DNA from: JAGWBF01 sp965116325
GTDB taxonomy: Bacteria; Chloroflexota; Dehalococcoidia; Lucifugimonadales; JAGWBF01
NCBI GenBank assembly: GCA_965116325.1
Contig: OZ220675.1
Location: 186,001-250,000 of the forward strand
Reading direction: 5' to 3'
Length of the DNA: 64,000 bases
Position numbers and translations under genes: made by a program. The notes under the pieces are model-generated. The model ran no database searches. It was not told where the DNA came from and worked only from the letters and a program-made list of their open reading frames with translations. Shown piece by piece: positions 7,229 through 15,893 of the stretch (its first letter is position 1; each line of letters begins with the position of its first letter).

Positions 7229-10161
7229 GGTGTCGTCTGCCTTTCGACGACATCCTTGGCCAGGCGTATGGCATCTTCGAGCTTGTCGGCCCGCTTGCCC
7301 CCGGCTTGGGCAAAGTCGGGCCTGCCACCGCCTCCCCCGTCCATGACTTGGGCTAGCTCCTTTACCATGTTCCCTGCGTGGAGACCCCGGCCCACCAGGT
7401 CGGGAGTTACCATGGCGACAACAATGGGGCGTCCCTCCTGGACGGCGCCGAGAACGATGGCGGCGCTGGACAACTGCCCCTTGAGCCTGTCCCCCATCTC
7501 CCGCATGCCGTCAACGCTGCTGGCCGATGTGCGGGAAGCGACAAGTTGCACGCCGTTGACGCTTTGCACCCCCTGGAGAAGCGTTGTTGCTTCCCGGCCC
7601 AGGCTCTCCCGCTCCAGGGAAGAGACCTGCCTCCTGAGCTTCTCCATCTCGTCCATGAAGCTGTCGATGCGACCTTCCAGGTCGTTAACGGGCGTCTGCA
7701 GCTTTTGGGAGAGGGACTCCAGGAGCTTGCTCCTCTCCTGGAACAGCATCTCCGCTCCCTGGCCGGTCACAGCCTCGATGCGGCGCATGCCGCCGCCGAT
7801 GCTGTAGTCGCCCAGCACAAAGAGGGGGCCGATCTGTCCCGTAGCAGCAACGTGGGTGCCACCGCAAACCTCCATGCTGAAGCGCTCCCCGTTGGACATC
7901 TCCACGATGCGCACCACGTCGCCGTACCTGTCACCGAAAAAGGCCAGCGCCCCTTCATTAACGGCCTGTGTGAACGACGATTCACGGATCGTCACTGCAA
8001 GGTTGTCCTGGATCTTGCTGTTGGCCAAGCCCTGCACTTCCGACAGGTCGTCGGCAGACAGGGGGCTTACGTGGCTGTAGTCGAACCGGAGCCGGGCCGG
8101 GGCGACGTGGGAACCCGCCTGGCGTACATGCGGCCCCAGGGTCTGCCTCAGGGCAGCGTGGAGAATGTGGGTGCCGCTGTGGTTCCTGGCGGCGTCCTGG
8201 CGCTTTCGGGGATCGACCCTGGCGCTCACCGCCTCCCCCAGGGTGATGTCGCCCTCCTCGACGGTGCCTGAGTGGACCACCACGCCGGCCACGGGGCATT
8301 GGGTGTCGTCTATGCCGATGCGCCCATTGGGCCCAAGGATGGCCCCCGAGTCCCCTACCTGGCCGCCGCCTTCGGCGTAGAAGGGAGTGGCAGCCAGGAC
8401 CACCTCCACCTGCTGCCCAGCCACCGCGGTCCCCACGGGCGCCTTGTCCACAAGGAGGGCCGCGATGGCGGTCTCCATGGAAAGGTGGTCGTAGCCGACG
8501 AACTCCACGCCTCCGACGCCCAGGTTTTCGTAGGTGGAGACGATCTCCATAGCTCCAGAAAAGCTGTGGACGGAGCGGGCCCGCTCCCTCTGGGCTTCCA
8601 TGGCCTTCTCGAATCCATCCGTGTCTACGGTGAACCCCTGTTCGCCTGCGATCTCCGCCGTAAGCTCCGGAGGGAAGCCATGGGTGTCGTACAGGGAGAA
8701 AGCCTCAATGCCGGAGATCCGGCTGCTAAGCTGGGAGGCTGCCTCTTTTCGCTTGGCGATGTAGGCCTCAATGTCCGCAGGCGCGCCTGCCTGGGGCCCA
8801 TGAAAGGCGCCGTGCTCGAAGGTGTCGCCTACCAACTCGGCCACCGCTTCGTAGTACAGGCGGGCGCCTATGAACTGGCCCTCCAACCCGACCTGCCGTG
8901 GCTCCCTGGATCGACCCTCATCGGAAACGTCTACTTCATCTTCGACGTTGAACGAGGAGTAGGACCCCTGCAGAAGCCCATCCAGATCGACCTCTGAGCC
9001 TGCCTGGATGCCTTGCAGTTTCCGCTGGTCTTCCCTGCGGATGCGGATCATCTGGTCAAGGATGTCGCTGCCCCGCTCGAAGGCCTGGGCAAAGCGGCCC
9101 TCCTCCAGGGCCAGCACCTTGAAGATGAATTCGCGGTTCGTCTCCAGCTCCGGGTACGCCTTGCCGAACCTTTCGATCACGGACTCGGCCACCTGCTCCA
9201 GGAACGGCTCATCCAGACCCAAACGACGTCCATGGCGTATGCCCCTGCGGATGATGCGCCTCAGAACGTATCCCCTGCCTTCGTTGCTGGGAACGACCCC
9301 GTCGCCTATGAGGAACACCGCGCTGCGGGCGTGCTCCGTCACCACCCGTATGGCGTAGTCCGCGTCCCTGTCTGCGCCGTAGGTGGCGCCGGAGAGATCG
9401 CACACGCGACTGACGATAGGCTGGAACAGGTCGATCTCGTACAGGTTGCGTTTGCCCTGCAGGATTACGGCCGCCCGCTCCAAGCCCATTCCAGTGTCAA
9501 TGCTAGGGGCGGGCAAGGGTGTGCGGACTCCGTCCAGGTCCTGGTAGTACTGCATGAACACCAGGTTCCACAGCTCCACGAACCTCTCGCAGTCGTGGTT
9601 CGGGTGGCACTCGGCAGTCCCGCACCCGTACTCTATGCCCCCGTCGTAGTGGATCTCGCTACAAGGGCCGCAGGGGCCTTCCTTCCCCGCCGGCCCCCAC
9701 CAGTTGTCGCTGTCGCCGTAGCGGTAGATGCGCTCGTGGGGTATCCCGATATCCTCCCGCCAGTAACCGTAGGACTCTTCGTCGTCGGTGTAAATGGTCG
9801 CGTACAGGCGTTCCGGAGGCAGGCCGAACTCCCTCGTAAGGAACTCCCAGGCGAAGGCGATCGCCTCCTTCTTGAAATAGTCTCCGATGCTGAAGTTCCC
9901 CAGCATCTCGAAAAAGGTCAGGTGCTTGTGGTCCCCCACCTCATCGACGTCGGTGGTCCTGAAGCTCTTCTGTGACGAGGTCAGGCGGCGGGAGGGAGGA
10001 GTGGTCTCGCCCATGAAGAAGGGCTTGAAGGGCACCATGCCCGCGCTGGTGAAAAGCAGGGTGGGGTCGCCAGCGGGGATCAGGGAGGCACTGGGCATAA
10101 TGTTGTGGCCCTTGCTCTCGAAATACTCCAGGAACTTCCGCCTGATCAGGTCGCCTTCCAT
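7225..10161 (-). CDS. alaS: Alanyl-tRNA synthetase
   Basis: Class II synthetase charging tRNA-Ala; 978 residues from the ATG at 10161, which has GGGAGG upstream and gives the usual N-terminus MEGDLIRRKFLEYF. Domains in order: catalytic core (GAGxxPF-like SAGMVPFKPFF, then GMGLERAAVILQG), tRNA recognition, editing domain with the zinc ligands SGTHILHAAL near residue 665 and CGGTH near 763, and a C-terminal oligomerisation domain with DHHA1-like end. Odd feature: about 100 extra residues between roughly 377 and 478, acidic and then helical, sit between tRNA-recognition helices and the conserved YDTHGFPPELT. The total is about 100 residues longer than the usual 870-880. The stop overlaps the proposed ruvX start. 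Confidence 0.96.
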   Translation of the reverse strand: MEGDLIRRKFLEYFESKGHNIMPSASLIPAGDPTLLFTSAGMVPFKPFFMGETTPPSRRLTSSQKSFRTTDVDEVGDHKHLTFFEMLGNFSIGDYFKKEAIAFAWEFLTREFGLPPERLYATIYTDDEESYGYWREDIGIPHERIYRYGDSDNWWGPAGKEGPCGPCSEIHYDGGIEYGCGTAECHPNHDCERFVELWNLVFMQYYQDLDGVRTPLPAPSIDTGMGLERAAVILQGKRNLYEIDLFQPIVSRVCDLSGATYGADRDADYAIRVVTEHARSAVFLIGDGVVPSNEGRGYVLRRIIRRGIRHGRRLGLDEPFLEQVAESVIERFGKAYPELETNREFIFKVLALEEGRFAQAFERGSDILDQMIRIRREDQRKLQGIQAGSEVDLDGLLQGSYSSFNVEDEVDVSDEGRSREPRQVGLEGQFIGARLYYEAVAELVGDTFEHGAFHGPQAGAPADIEAYIAKRKEAASQLSSRISGIEAFSLYDTHGFPPELTAEIAGEQGFTVDTDGFEKAMEAQRERARSVHSFSGAMEIVSTYENLGVGGVEFVGYDHLSMETAIAALLVDKAPVGTAVAGQQVEVVLAATPFYAEGGGQVGDSGAILGPNGRIGIDDTQCPVAGVVVHSGTVEEGDITLGEAVSARVDPRKRQDAARNHSGTHILHAALRQTLGPHVRQAGSHVAPARLRFDYSHVSPLSADDLSEVQGLANSKIQDNLAVTIRESSFTQAVNEGALAFFGDRYGDVVRIVEMSNGERFSMEVCGGTHVAATGQIGPLFVLGDYSIGGGMRRIEAVTGQGAEMLFQERSKLLESLSQKLQTPVNDLEGRIDSFMDEMEKLRRQVSSLERESLGREATTLLQGVQSVNGVQLVASRTSASSVDGMREMGDRLKGQLSSAAIVLGAVQEGRPIVVAMVTPDLVGRGLHAGNMVKELAQVMDGGGGGRPDFAQAGGKRADKLEDAIRLAKDVVERQTTP

Positions 10162-10276
10162 GCACCCTCCCGAAAATGTCCCTCTTGATTGCGAGTCCAA
10201 ATATATATCAACTCCGACTTTCAGTACATACGATTTTAGGTCGGCTGTGGGTGCCTTTGAGACTACACCGGGAGCA

Positions 10277-10305
10277 TTGACCGGGAAAATCCGGTATCAT
10301 AGAAT
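10277..10305 (+). promoter_or_regulatory. Sigma-70-type promoter of the SWIM-domain gene
   Basis: TTGACC (10277-10282), a 17-base spacer and TAGAAT (10300-10305) match the vegetative consensus at 5/6 in each box. Expected transcription start is near 10312, about 28 bases before the ATG at 10340. The intergenic region 10162-10339 is shared with the divergent alaS gene. Confidence 0.6.
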
Positions 10306-10339
10306 CGCAAGGGGTTGCGAGATAGTTGTCGGAGGCGGA

Positions 10340-10591
10340 ATGAACTCGAATATGATCAGCAAGGTGCAGAAGGCGCGGAACTACGCGGAGGAGAGGGATC
10401 GGGTAACCCTGGAAAGCTTTAGCGCGTCCTTCCGGGGCAATCACAACATCTACAACATCAGCTACGATGGTGGAGCCTGGAAATGTGATTGCTCTTCGTT
10501 CCAGCTCAGGTCCGTTTGCAGCCACATCATGGCCATGGAGCGGATCCTGGAAGGCATGCTAACTGCGCAGGCTGCCAGCGAAGCCGCTTAG
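10340..10591 (+). CDS. Small SWIM zinc-finger protein
   Basis: An 83-residue protein dominated by one SWIM zinc finger: WKCDCSSFQLRSVCSHIMAM gives the CxC...CxH ligand pattern. SWIM fingers bind nucleic acid or protein and usually form part of larger helicases or transposases, so a free-standing version is unusual. The ATG at 10340 has GGAGG six bases upstream. Extending the frame 5' would add unrelated residues that overlap the alaS start. A good promoter precedes it and a tRNA-Gly gene follows 28 bases after the stop. The function is not known. Confidence 0.75.
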   Translation: MNSNMISKVQKARNYAEERDRVTLESFSASFRGNHNIYNISYDGGAWKCDCSSFQLRSVCSHIMAMERILEGMLTAQAASEAA

Positions 10592-10619
10592 ACGACCGGT
10601 CTTTCCACCCTTCCCACGG

Positions 10620-10694
10620 GCGGGTGTAACTCAGTGGTAGAGTATTTGCTTCCCAAGCAAAGAGTCGTGGGTTCGAATCCCATCACCCGCTCCA
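10620..10694 (+). tRNA. tRNA-Gly (anticodon CCC)
   Basis: The acceptor stem GCGGGTG pairs with CACCCGC, and the T-arm is GTGGG-TTCGAAT-CCCAT. The anticodon stem TTTGC/GCAAA encloses loop TTCCCAA, so the anticodon is CCC, reading GGG. Discriminator T is followed by an encoded CCA (10692-10694). Confidence 0.95.
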
Positions 10695-10732
10695 ACAGCT
10701 AAATCCCCCGGCCAGGTCCCCTGAGAGACGAT

Positions 10733-11992
10733 TCAGTCCTCGTAGCGCTTGAACACGATGCAGGCGTTCTGCCCCCCGAACCCGAAGGCGTTGGACAATA
10801 CCACCCTTACGTCTTTGTTTCTCGCTTGGTTCGGCACATAGTCCAGGTCGCATTCCGGGTCGGGGTGCTCGTAATTGATGGTCGGATGAATCACCCCGTC
10901 GGTTATGGAGCGAATGCAGGCTACCGCCTCCAAGGCTCCGGACGCCCCAAGGGAGTGGCCGATCATTGATTTGGTTGAGCTTATGGGGATTGACCCGGCC
11001 AGGTCCCCGAAGTAAGACTTGATGGAGGCGGTCTCGACGGCGTCGTTTAGGGGCGTCGACGTGCCGTGGGCATTGATGTAGTCCACTTCAGCTGGTGAAA
11101 CTCCGGCGTCCTCCAATGCCCAGCGCATGGCCATAATGGTGCTCTCCCCCGATTCCTCGGGCTGCACCTGGTGGTAGGCATCGGAAGAGCACCCGAATCC
11201 CGCCAACTCGCACAGGATGTTTGCGCCGCGGGCGAGTGCGTGCTCCAAGCTCTCAACGACCAGTATGGCAGCCCCTTCCGCTGGCACGAAGCCGTCCCGT
11301 TCTGCGTCAAAGGGCCGGCTGGCCTTTTCGGGAGCGTCGTTGCGGGTGCTGAGCGCCCTCATCACGGCGAAGCCGCTCAGCCCTAGCTGACTGATACCCG
11401 CTTCGGTCCCCCCGGTCAACATAACATCGACGGTGCCGTTGCGAATCTTCTGGAGAGCGTCTCCGATGGCTTGATTGGAGGCGGAGCAGGCCGTGACTAC
11501 GGTAGAGTTGTAGCCGCGGGCCCCGAGCACCCTGCTGACGTTGGCAGAAGCCATATTGGGGAGGATCATGGGAAAGAAGAAGGGCGACATCTTCATGCCA
11601 CCCTTCTCTACCAGCACACGGCAGTTCTCCTCGATGGTGGGGAAGCCTCCGTTGCCATTGCCCAGGAGGACGCCCACCCGGAAGGGGTCGAGGCTCCCCA
11701 TGTCCAGGCCCGCATCCTCCACCGCCATCATGGCGGCGGCTATGCCCAACTGGGAGAAGCGGGCCATCCGTCGGCCTTCCCTGGGGTTGATGAACTGGCC
11801 CGGGTCGAAGTCGACGGCCTCCCCGGCGATGCGGCAGGGGTAGCCCGTGGGGTCACACAGGGTCATCGGCCCAATCCCGGACTTACCCGCCACCAGGTTG
11901 TCCCAGAAGTCCTGGGCGGTCAGGCCCAGGGGTGTGACCGCGCCCATTCCTGTGATTACCGCCCTATGGGGCTTAGCAAGTGTGCCGTTCAT
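10733..11992 (-). CDS. fabF: Beta-ketoacyl-ACP synthase II (FabF family)
   Basis: A 419-residue condensing enzyme of fatty-acid elongation that extends acyl-ACP with malonyl-ACP. It starts AVITGMGAVTPLG. The catalytic Cys lies in VVTACSASNQAIGDA, and the two catalytic His residues in NAHGTSTPLND and KSMIGHSLGASGALE; the C-terminus NAFGFGGQNACIVFKR is also typical. The length is normal. It is the last gene of a minus-strand run acs-folC-fabF; no ACP or other fab genes accompany it, so it may serve a specialised lipid rather than be the housekeeping copy (inference). ATG at 11992 has a GGTGGAGTAGGGA leader. Confidence 0.93.
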   Translation of the reverse strand: MNGTLAKPHRAVITGMGAVTPLGLTAQDFWDNLVAGKSGIGPMTLCDPTGYPCRIAGEAVDFDPGQFINPREGRRMARFSQLGIAAAMMAVEDAGLDMGSLDPFRVGVLLGNGNGGFPTIEENCRVLVEKGGMKMSPFFFPMILPNMASANVSRVLGARGYNSTVVTACSASNQAIGDALQKIRNGTVDVMLTGGTEAGISQLGLSGFAVMRALSTRNDAPEKASRPFDAERDGFVPAEGAAILVVESLEHALARGANILCELAGFGCSSDAYHQVQPEESGESTIMAMRWALEDAGVSPAEVDYINAHGTSTPLNDAVETASIKSYFGDLAGSIPISSTKSMIGHSLGASGALEAVACIRSITDGVIHPTINYEHPDPECDLDYVPNQARNKDVRVVLSNAFGFGGQNACIVFKRYED

Positions 11993-12046
11993 TCCCTACT
12001 CCACCAGTACGATTGCCAGTCAAGAAACAGTGATTTCGTCGCCAAA

Positions 12047-13501
12047 CTATGGCGGGCCGTCGGTGATGTCCAGCTCCGGGTAAAGCTCCGGCTCAATGCC
12101 AAGGAGGGTCTCCCGGGCTTCGGCCGCCACGAACAAGGACCCGGTGGCCAGCACCAGGGGGGTGTGCCCTGCCAGGGCGTGTCCCTTGGCGAGTTCCATC
12201 GCAGCGTTTATGGCATCGCCAACGGAGCCGCCTTCACGCACATTGCATGGTAAGGGGTCGAACAATGCAGCCAGCTTGCTGCAGGACACGGACCTGGGGT
12301 GACGAGACCGGGTCACTACGATGTCGGCTATCCGTGACTTAGCATTCGACTCCCCTGAATGGATGCCCTGGGCCAACTCTTCGACCATCCCGGACAGGTT
12401 CTTGTCTTCGGACATCCCGACCACCAGTACCAGCCGGTCGTATTCGAAGCAGTCGGGCAGGGTCTCCATCAGCTGGGCCACGGAGTAGGGGTTGTGTGCC
12501 CCGTCGCATACCACCATGGGTTCCCTGGACAGCACCTCCATGCGGCATGGCCAGGATACGCCAGCAAATCCTTCCTTCAGGGCCTCGTCGGGTATAGTGA
12601 ATCCAGCGCCCCTGAGGGCCTCCATGATGCCTATGGCAATGGCCGCGTTTTCTGCCTGGTAGTCTCCCAGCATGGACATGTCCATGGTGTAGCTGTTGGC
12701 CTCGGTCTGGACCTCGAACCTCTGGCCTTGGACGCTCCTGGAAAGCACCCGGTGGGTGATGTGGGTTCCAACTTCGGTCAGCGGGCTGCCCATCTCATCG
12801 CACTTTGCGCGGATGACCTCGGCGGCCCCGGCTGGCTGTGGCGCGGAGACGACCGGTATGCAGGGCTTGATGATCCCGGCCTTCTCGGCGGCGATGGCCT
12901 CGATGGTGTCGCCCAACACGGAAGTGTGGTCGAGGCTCAGCGAGGTGATGGCGCACACGTTGGGGGATGCCAGGTTCGTGGTGTCCAGGCGTCCGCCCAA
13001 GCCCACCTCCAGCACCTGGAAGGTGGCGTTGGCCCGGAACTCCATGAAGGCCATGGCTGTCAGTGCCTCGAACATTGTGATCCCGCCATCGGGGTCCTCC
13101 TTGCCGACCTGCTCCACCTTCGGCCAGATGGCATCCACCAGCCCGGCGAACTCGCTCTCGGACACAGGCTCACCGCCTATCTGGATGCGTTCCCTGAAGC
13201 TGTGCATGTGGGGGGATGTGAAGAGGCCCACGCGATACCCGCTCCGGGCCAGGATGCTGGCGCACATGGCCGAGGTGCTGCCCTTGCCCTTGGTGCCGGC
13301 TATGTGGACGGTGGGAACGCCGATGTGGGGATTCCCCAGCTCCTCCAGGAGCCTCTGCATGCGCCCAAGATGGTACCGGATCCTGCCGGGATGAGAGCCG
13401 GAGCGGACCGAGGCGATGCGTTCATGGTCTACCAGTCCCAGCAATCGACGCAGAGCGTTACGGTAGGCCGCGTTGGCTGCTACCCCCGGAGATGTCTGCA
13501 A
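12047..13501 (-). CDS. folC: Bifunctional folylpolyglutamate synthase/dihydrofolate synthase
   Basis: The 484-residue Mur-ligase-family enzyme adds glutamate to dihydropteroate or folates with ATP. The P-loop HIAGTKGKGSTSAMCASIL is near residue 67, followed by GLFTSPHMHSFRERI, the folate-binding TMFEALTAMAF, VGLGGRLDTTN, SLDHTSVLGDTIEAIAAEKAGI and, in the C-terminal domain, VVCDGAHNPYSV. Domain order and length are normal, with about 40 extra N-terminal residues. The gene lies 48 bases after acs and about 55 before fabF, so the three are likely one transcript, although the pathways differ. The exact start is uncertain. Confidence 0.95.
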   Translation of the reverse strand: MQTSPGVAANAAYRNALRRLLGLVDHERIASVRSGSHPGRIRYHLGRMQRLLEELGNPHIGVPTVHIAGTKGKGSTSAMCASILARSGYRVGLFTSPHMHSFRERIQIGGEPVSESEFAGLVDAIWPKVEQVGKEDPDGGITMFEALTAMAFMEFRANATFQVLEVGLGGRLDTTNLASPNVCAITSLSLDHTSVLGDTIEAIAAEKAGIIKPCIPVVSAPQPAGAAEVIRAKCDEMGSPLTEVGTHITHRVLSRSVQGQRFEVQTEANSYTMDMSMLGDYQAENAAIAIGIMEALRGAGFTIPDEALKEGFAGVSWPCRMEVLSREPMVVCDGAHNPYSVAQLMETLPDCFEYDRLVLVVGMSEDKNLSGMVEELAQGIHSGESNAKSRIADIVVTRSRHPRSVSCSKLAALFDPLPCNVREGGSVGDAINAAMELAKGHALAGHTPLVLATGSLFVAAEARETLLGIEPELYPELDITDGPP

Positions 13502-13549
13502 CGCGCCATCGACACCGTGGGAAATATCACCGCAAGAGGAGCACCCATG

Positions 13550-15505
13550 TTAGGCCTCGTCCTCACCGTAGCGCTCTTTCAGCGCCTCCACCACCGCCGG
13601 GTCTGCAAGGGTTGTGGTGTCTCCCAATGCACGCCCCTCGGCTACATCCCTCAGCAAGCGCCTCATGATCTTGCCGCTGCGGGTCTTGGGGAGCTCGGCG
13701 GTGAAGTAGATGTCGTCGGGCCGGGCTATGGAGCCAATCTTGCCCGCGACGTGCTGCTTAAGCTCGCTCATCAGGGCGTCGGAGGCGGGAACCTCTTCCT
13801 TCAGTGTGACGAAGGCGACCACTGCCTGGCCCTTAACGTCGTCGGTCCTGCCGATGGACGCGGCTTCCGCAACGGCGGTGTGGTCCACCAGGGCGCTCTC
13901 CACCTCCATGGTGGAGATGCGGTGGGCAGATACGTTTATGACGTCGTCCACCCGCCCCAGGAGCCAGAAGTACCCCTCGTCGTCCCTCTTGCAGCCGTCG
14001 GCGGTGAAGTAGATGCCCGGGTAGCGGGACCAATACTGTTGCACGAACCGCTCGGGGTCGCCGTAGATGTTCCGCAGCATGGCCGGCCAGGGCTTCTTGA
14101 GCACGAGATAGCCTCCCTGGCCCAGATCGACGGCGTTGCCCGCTTCGTCCACCACCTCGGCATCGATGCCTGGGAATGGGCGTGTTGCGGAGCCCGGCTT
14201 CAGGGTGGTCAGCCCGGGCAGAGGCGATATGAGGATCATCCCCGTTTCGGTCTGCCACCATGTGTCCACCACGGGGCAGTTGCTCCTGCCGATGTGCTCC
14301 CAGTACCACATCCAGGCCTCGGGGTTGATGGGCTCACCCACGCTGCCCAACAGGCGCAGGGAGCTCAGGTCGTGCTTTGCCGGGTACTCGGTGCCCCAGC
14401 GCATGAAGGTCCGAATGGCAGTCGGTGCAGTGTAGAAGACCGTTACGCCGTACTTCTCGACGATGTCCCAGAAGCGGTCCCGGTCGGGGTGGTCTGGGGT
14501 ACCCTCGTACATGATGGAAGTGGCGCCGTTGGACAGGGGGCCATAGACGATATAGCTGTGTCCGGTCACCCAGCCGATGTCGGCGGTGCACCAGTACACA
14601 TCGTCTTCCTTGAGGTCGAATATCCACTTGGTGGTTGCGTATGTGCCCAGGAGGTAGCCCGCCGTGGTGTGCACGATTCCCTTGGGTTTCCCCGTCGTCC
14701 CGCTGGTGTAGAGCAGGTAGAGGATATCCTCGCTGTCCAGGGGTTCGGCCGGGCAGACCTGGGACTGGCCTTCCATAAGGTCGTGCCACCAGACGTCTGT
14801 ATCCGGGTTCATCAGGTCATCGGCGGTGCCTGTGCGCCGGACGACGATCACCTTCTCGGTGGTGGGGGCGCCCTTAACCGCCTCATCGGCGTTCTCTTTC
14901 AGCGGGACAACCCTGCCCCTCCTGTATCCCCCGTCGGCGGTGATGAGTATCTTGGCTTCGGAGTCGTTGATACGGTCCCTAAGGGACTCGCTGCTGAAGC
15001 CCCCGAAGACCACGCTGTGGGGAGCCCCCAGGCGGGCGCAGGCCAGCATAGCTATGGGCAGCTCGGGAACCATGGGAAGGTAGATGGTAATGCGGTCGCC
15101 CTTCTTGACGCCCAAGCTCTTGAGGGCGTTGGCGAACTTGCACACCTCGCGGTACAGGTCCCAGTAGGTATAGACCTGCCGGTCGCCGGGTTCTCCTTCC
15201 CATACAAGGGCAGCCTTGTTCCGGCGGGCTGTAGCTACGTGTCGGTCTAGGCAGTTGTAGGAGACGTTTATCTTCCCGCCCAGGAACCATTTGGCGTAGG
15301 GTGGGTCCCACTCCAGGACCTTGTCCCACTTCTTAAACCAGTGAAGCTCTTCGGCGAAGCGGGCCCAGAACCCTTCGTGGTCCCTGGCTGCCTCTTCATA
15401 TACGTCGGGGTCGTTGGCGTTTGCCTGTGCTTGGAAGGCGGGGGGCGGCGGGAACCGCCGGTCTTCCGTCAAGAGAGCATCGATGTTCTGGGAGCTTTCC
15501 ACCAT
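13550..15505 (-). CDS. acs: Acetyl-coenzyme A synthetase
   Basis: The 651-residue AMP-forming ligase converts acetate, ATP and CoA to acetyl-CoA through acetyl-AMP. Signatures are the P-loop YTSGTTGKPKGIVHT, DTWWQTETGM, the hinge FWLLGRVDDVINVSAHRIS, and the C-terminal PKTRSGKIMRRLLR with the catalytic lysine that is reversibly acetylated in this family. The hinge has SAHR where many Acs proteins have SGHR. Trp residues in the substrate pocket (VDTWWQTE) favour acetate over longer acids. The start ATG has GGGAGGAATATCC upstream. It leads the acs-folC-fabF run. Confidence 0.95.
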   Translation of the reverse strand: MVESSQNIDALLTEDRRFPPPPAFQAQANANDPDVYEEAARDHEGFWARFAEELHWFKKWDKVLEWDPPYAKWFLGGKINVSYNCLDRHVATARRNKAALVWEGEPGDRQVYTYWDLYREVCKFANALKSLGVKKGDRITIYLPMVPELPIAMLACARLGAPHSVVFGGFSSESLRDRINDSEAKILITADGGYRRGRVVPLKENADEAVKGAPTTEKVIVVRRTGTADDLMNPDTDVWWHDLMEGQSQVCPAEPLDSEDILYLLYTSGTTGKPKGIVHTTAGYLLGTYATTKWIFDLKEDDVYWCTADIGWVTGHSYIVYGPLSNGATSIMYEGTPDHPDRDRFWDIVEKYGVTVFYTAPTAIRTFMRWGTEYPAKHDLSSLRLLGSVGEPINPEAWMWYWEHIGRSNCPVVDTWWQTETGMILISPLPGLTTLKPGSATRPFPGIDAEVVDEAGNAVDLGQGGYLVLKKPWPAMLRNIYGDPERFVQQYWSRYPGIYFTADGCKRDDEGYFWLLGRVDDVINVSAHRISTMEVESALVDHTAVAEAASIGRTDDVKGQAVVAFVTLKEEVPASDALMSELKQHVAGKIGSIARPDDIYFTAELPKTRSGKIMRRLLRDVAEGRALGDTTTLADPAVVEALKERYGEDEA

Positions 15506-15742
15506 TGGATATTCCTCCCTGGTTCCTCAGTATCCGGGAGAATTTTATCACAAAGGAAGCTGCTGACGGACAGGTATGAGCTAGCGCTGGCCTAGTGGGC
15601 TTCCCGCGTCCAACCCCTGGACACCCCCTGGTCCGTTCGCCCTGAGGGAAATCGAAGGGGAACAGGACCAGGGGCGTAGACTCCCGCGTACGCGGGAGTG
15701 ACGGTGATTGGACGGGAGTGACGGTAATGGGGCAGGCTCGTG
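15506..15742. repeat. Intergenic region with extragenic palindromic repeats
   Basis: No gene is seen between acs and pcrA. The gap holds a 24-bp element (15636-15659) that recurs in reverse orientation at 20841-20864. It also holds a perfect 18-bp palindrome CTCCCGCGTACGCGGGAG (15681-15698) and two near-identical adjacent copies of GGGAGTGACGGT (from 15694 and 15714). These look like REP-type extragenic elements rather than genes. Confidence 0.6.
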
Positions 15743-15771
15743 TTGACGGAAAGTGTAGCCGCTCCTACACT
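15743..15771 (+). promoter_or_regulatory. Sigma-70-type promoter of pcrA
   Basis: TTGACG (15743-15748), a 17-base spacer and TACACT (15766-15771) face pcrA. An inverted repeat AGTGTAG...CTACACT (15752-15758 with 15765-15771) overlaps the -10 box and could bind a regulator or form a leader hairpin. The transcript would have a leader of about 115 bases. Confidence 0.5.
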
Positions 15772-15893
15772 GGAACCCTGCTAGGCGGGATGCCGGAGGG
15801 CGCCTTTCGGCTTTCCGCCATAGGTTGCGCCAAGCTTGAATCAATGAATTCAGCACCCTGTCTATCATGGGGATGTTGTGGGGTTGAGGGGCA

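Noticed and set aside
10162..10200. Longer alaS start (13 more residues)
   Set aside because: The ATG at 10161 has GGGAGG and gives the conserved N-terminus; the upstream residues are unlike AlaS.
12359..15250. A 963-codon open frame on the plus strand opposite folC and acs
   Set aside because: It is antisense to two clearly conserved genes and its translation shows no domain; it is a by-product of high GC codon bias.
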